Source of the DNA: Trichostrongylus colubriformis | Lineage: Eukaryota; Nematoda; Chromadorea; Rhabditida; Trichostrongylidae | DNA length: 64,000 nt | Direction: 5' to 3' | Assembly: GCA_963978905.1 (NCBI GenBank) | Contig: OZ022259.1 | Location: forward strand, 25,766,068 to 25,830,067 | In this document: positions 62,054 through 64,000 of the stretch, piece by piece | Position numbering within the stretch: position 1 is the first letter of the stretch | Layout: every line of letters begins with the position of its first letter | Position numbers and translations under genes: made by a program | The notes under the pieces: generated by a model | Told to the model about the DNA's origin: nothing | The model's database searches: none | Seen by the model: the letters and a program-made list of their open reading frames with translations, nothing else

Positions 62054-63914
62054 ATATGGTATGATTTTTTACTTTTTTCGCGTGAAACTTTCCATGCGGC
62101 CTACATAGGCAAATACAACATAAATATCAGGGTTACATAAAAATTCAATTTTCTGTGGACGATTCCCCTAAGTGTTGCATATGGTTTCCTTTTCTGAATT
62201 CTAGCGGGTTCAATATAAGGCGATAAAGAGGTTCCCACAAGACTGCTCCATTGGTAATTTTCGAAAACAAATGAATTCAGTAATTTTCTGACTATGGCGT
62301 TTACATATAGGGTGCCGAGGCTGGAGGCGTAGTCTTATAGGTGATTCAATCCGTTTGAAACCATTGTTATAGCACCTTTTCTTCGTTTTTTTTTCTTTTG
62401 CTCTACAGCTCAGGATCGATATGGCGGAGGCTTTTGTGTAACCACCAGCGCCTAAACAAAATTTCAATTTTTTTCCGCGATCATTTGCTGGTACCACGAT
62501 GCGTGGATTAGTACACTCATAGAATGGGAATGAATTGATCGTTCTTATTCTGAATAAGATTGGTTTATTGCTGCTGTAAGAAAAAGGCAAGCAGAAACTG
62601 CCGAAGGGAATAGGCCCTCCTCACTTCCTCATTGGCTCCCGCCTCGCATTACTGATGTATCGATCGCAGCTGGATGCGGATCTGTGACGTATGGCGGTCA
62701 CGTCATGAATCCGATGTGCGAAGGCGGTGCTTGTGAAGGATTAGCCCCATGTCGTAAGGTTTCCCCTATGCGTACAAGACCATAAATGTATCATCTGCAG
62801 TGTAACATACAATTTAATAATAAAATAAACTGTGCTGTAGTTGTATTTGCACACATTATGTCCTGTCCTGTCCAGCTAGGTCAAGACAAGCGAGCTGGCT
62901 CTTGCAACATCCTATTCATAACGGGACCAACAAGCAACTTGGCGCGCGCGTCGACGTACGCGTGGCGCGCTGATCTAGTTGGACACCCGACCACGCTGCG
63001 CCTTTTTTATTTTAAGTCGGTTTCAGTTTGTAAATGCGCTTCTGGAGAAAGGCCCACTTCGATTAGCTATTTGTGCGTACACGTCAGCGCTACACGTTTC
63101 CCGCGCTACTAACAAGGGAAGGACCCCAGGTCGAAGTGGCCATTCGGAATGGGATGCACATGGTCCGACGTATTTTCGGACGCTGATATCGAATCTATAT
63201 TCGAAATTTGCAAAACGATTCTCTAAGCGGAGTTATGGAGGTTTTTTTTTGAAAAACAGTACTATTATATGGTAAGTTTGGAAGCCTATAGCACGCGAGC
63301 CAGACGTTCTTGCGCAAAACCAGGAAGATTTTCGTGTTCAGGGAGTCAAATTACCTCAAGGGACAAGTTTTTAGCCAATTGGAGGATTTGACCAAATTTC
63401 GAAAAAATTCACTGGATGTGGAGGTGGCAGCACACTGAACAAAGGATAAGTCGTTGACCCTTGCCTAGGAAATGCTCCTATTTGACGCTTGTTTCGTACA
63501 TTTAGTGCGATGGGAAAGTGTAAAAGGTATGTGTAGGCTATCTAGTTCAGGTTGCAGGGTTTTCTATAAAAGAAAATTCAAAAACTACCACTTCATCCCC
63601 TGGTCACCCCCAATTTTCCGAAGTTGGACCAAAAACTGGATTTGGCTGAAAATTTGCACAGAGGGGTAATTCGACCTGCTGTGCACGAATATCATAATCG
63701 TTTTACGCAACAACGCCTAATTCGTGTGGTTCGGAATTCTTTTCGACTTGGTATCCTTCCCTTGTGAGTATTGTTAGGTAGTATTGATAAATAAAGTGGC
63801 AGAGTAAATGATGGTTGCTATTAAAGTGGCAGAGTAAATGAATGATAGGTACCAGTACAAAAAAACGTCCAGAAGTGAAAGAAAAGCAACTGGAAATGAA
63901 ACACAAAATGCAAA
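62054..63914. other. Intergenic, no gene seen
   Basis: No supported ORF, RNA gene or repeat. A short CATTTACTCTGCCAC/GTGGCAGAGTAAATG-type duplicated word occurs near 63795-63840. Confidence 0.4.
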
Positions 63915-63996
63915 AAAAAAACTCGCACCGGCGGTGAGCAAACTCCTGTTCTGCAGATCCGGAACACTACCACTGAGCCACTGAGACCGTTGCTAG
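63915..63996 (-). other. tRNA-like sequence (possible SINE head)
   Basis: On the - strand TGGCTCAGTGGTAG matches a tRNA A-box/D-arm. About 45 bases later comes GAGTTTGCTCACC, a poor B-box, then a run of T like a Pol III terminator. The anticodon and T stems do not pair, so it is not a normal tRNA. Confidence 0.3.
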
Positions 63997-64000
63997 CTCA

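Overview
The window looks like a repeat-rich nematode chromosome segment. Short introns are bounded by TTTCAG-type acceptors. Two start codons sit directly behind an acceptor, as expected for spliced-leader trans-splicing. The mobile elements are BEL/Pao, Tc1/mariner and many palindromic MITEs. A strongylid or hookworm-like (clade V) species is my inference; nothing in the sequence names it.

Region 1-12.9 kb has no gene I can support. It holds a decayed mariner (3745-4620), a 1.57-kb foldback element with ~700-bp arms (6146-7710) and several MITEs, including one inserted into another with a TTA target duplication (10223-10645).

Region 12.9-49.06 kb is one host gene on the + strand, a xylulose kinase (XYLB-type FGGY kinase). 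I could join 15 exons with consistent phases into a 536-codon CDS. Intron 9 (17540-34500) and intron 14 (37386-48907) are swollen by two structurally complete BEL/Pao LTR retrotransposons. BEL-1 (17629-32920, + strand, 15.3 kb) has 663-bp LTRs, a GTGAG target duplication and a tRNA-Gly primer site. Its 3.5-kb leader is packed with direct and inverted copies of its own LTR. It has one uninterrupted gag-pol ORF and an unexpected second ORF with three zinc knuckles where an env gene would sit. BEL-2 (37838-47790, - strand, 9.95 kb) has 878-bp LTRs and a GCGTG target duplication. Its gag-pro and pol lie in different frames. The LTR pairs match in length and in every block I compared, so both insertions look young. 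Their order relative to each other cannot be told.

Region 51.5-57.95 kb is a second host gene on the - strand, convergent with the kinase. It encodes an unnamed protein with atypical C2H2 zinc fingers, long Ser/acidic tracts and a basic C-terminus, spread over about 20 small exons. Most exon junctions are phase-consistent; two are unresolved. A shrunken Tc1-type element lies in one intron.

Region 58-64 kb shows only MITEs, a Tc1-like non-autonomous element and tRNA-like fragments. The kinase and the zinc-finger gene have no evident functional link; the window's story is how young retroelements sit inside a still-open host gene.
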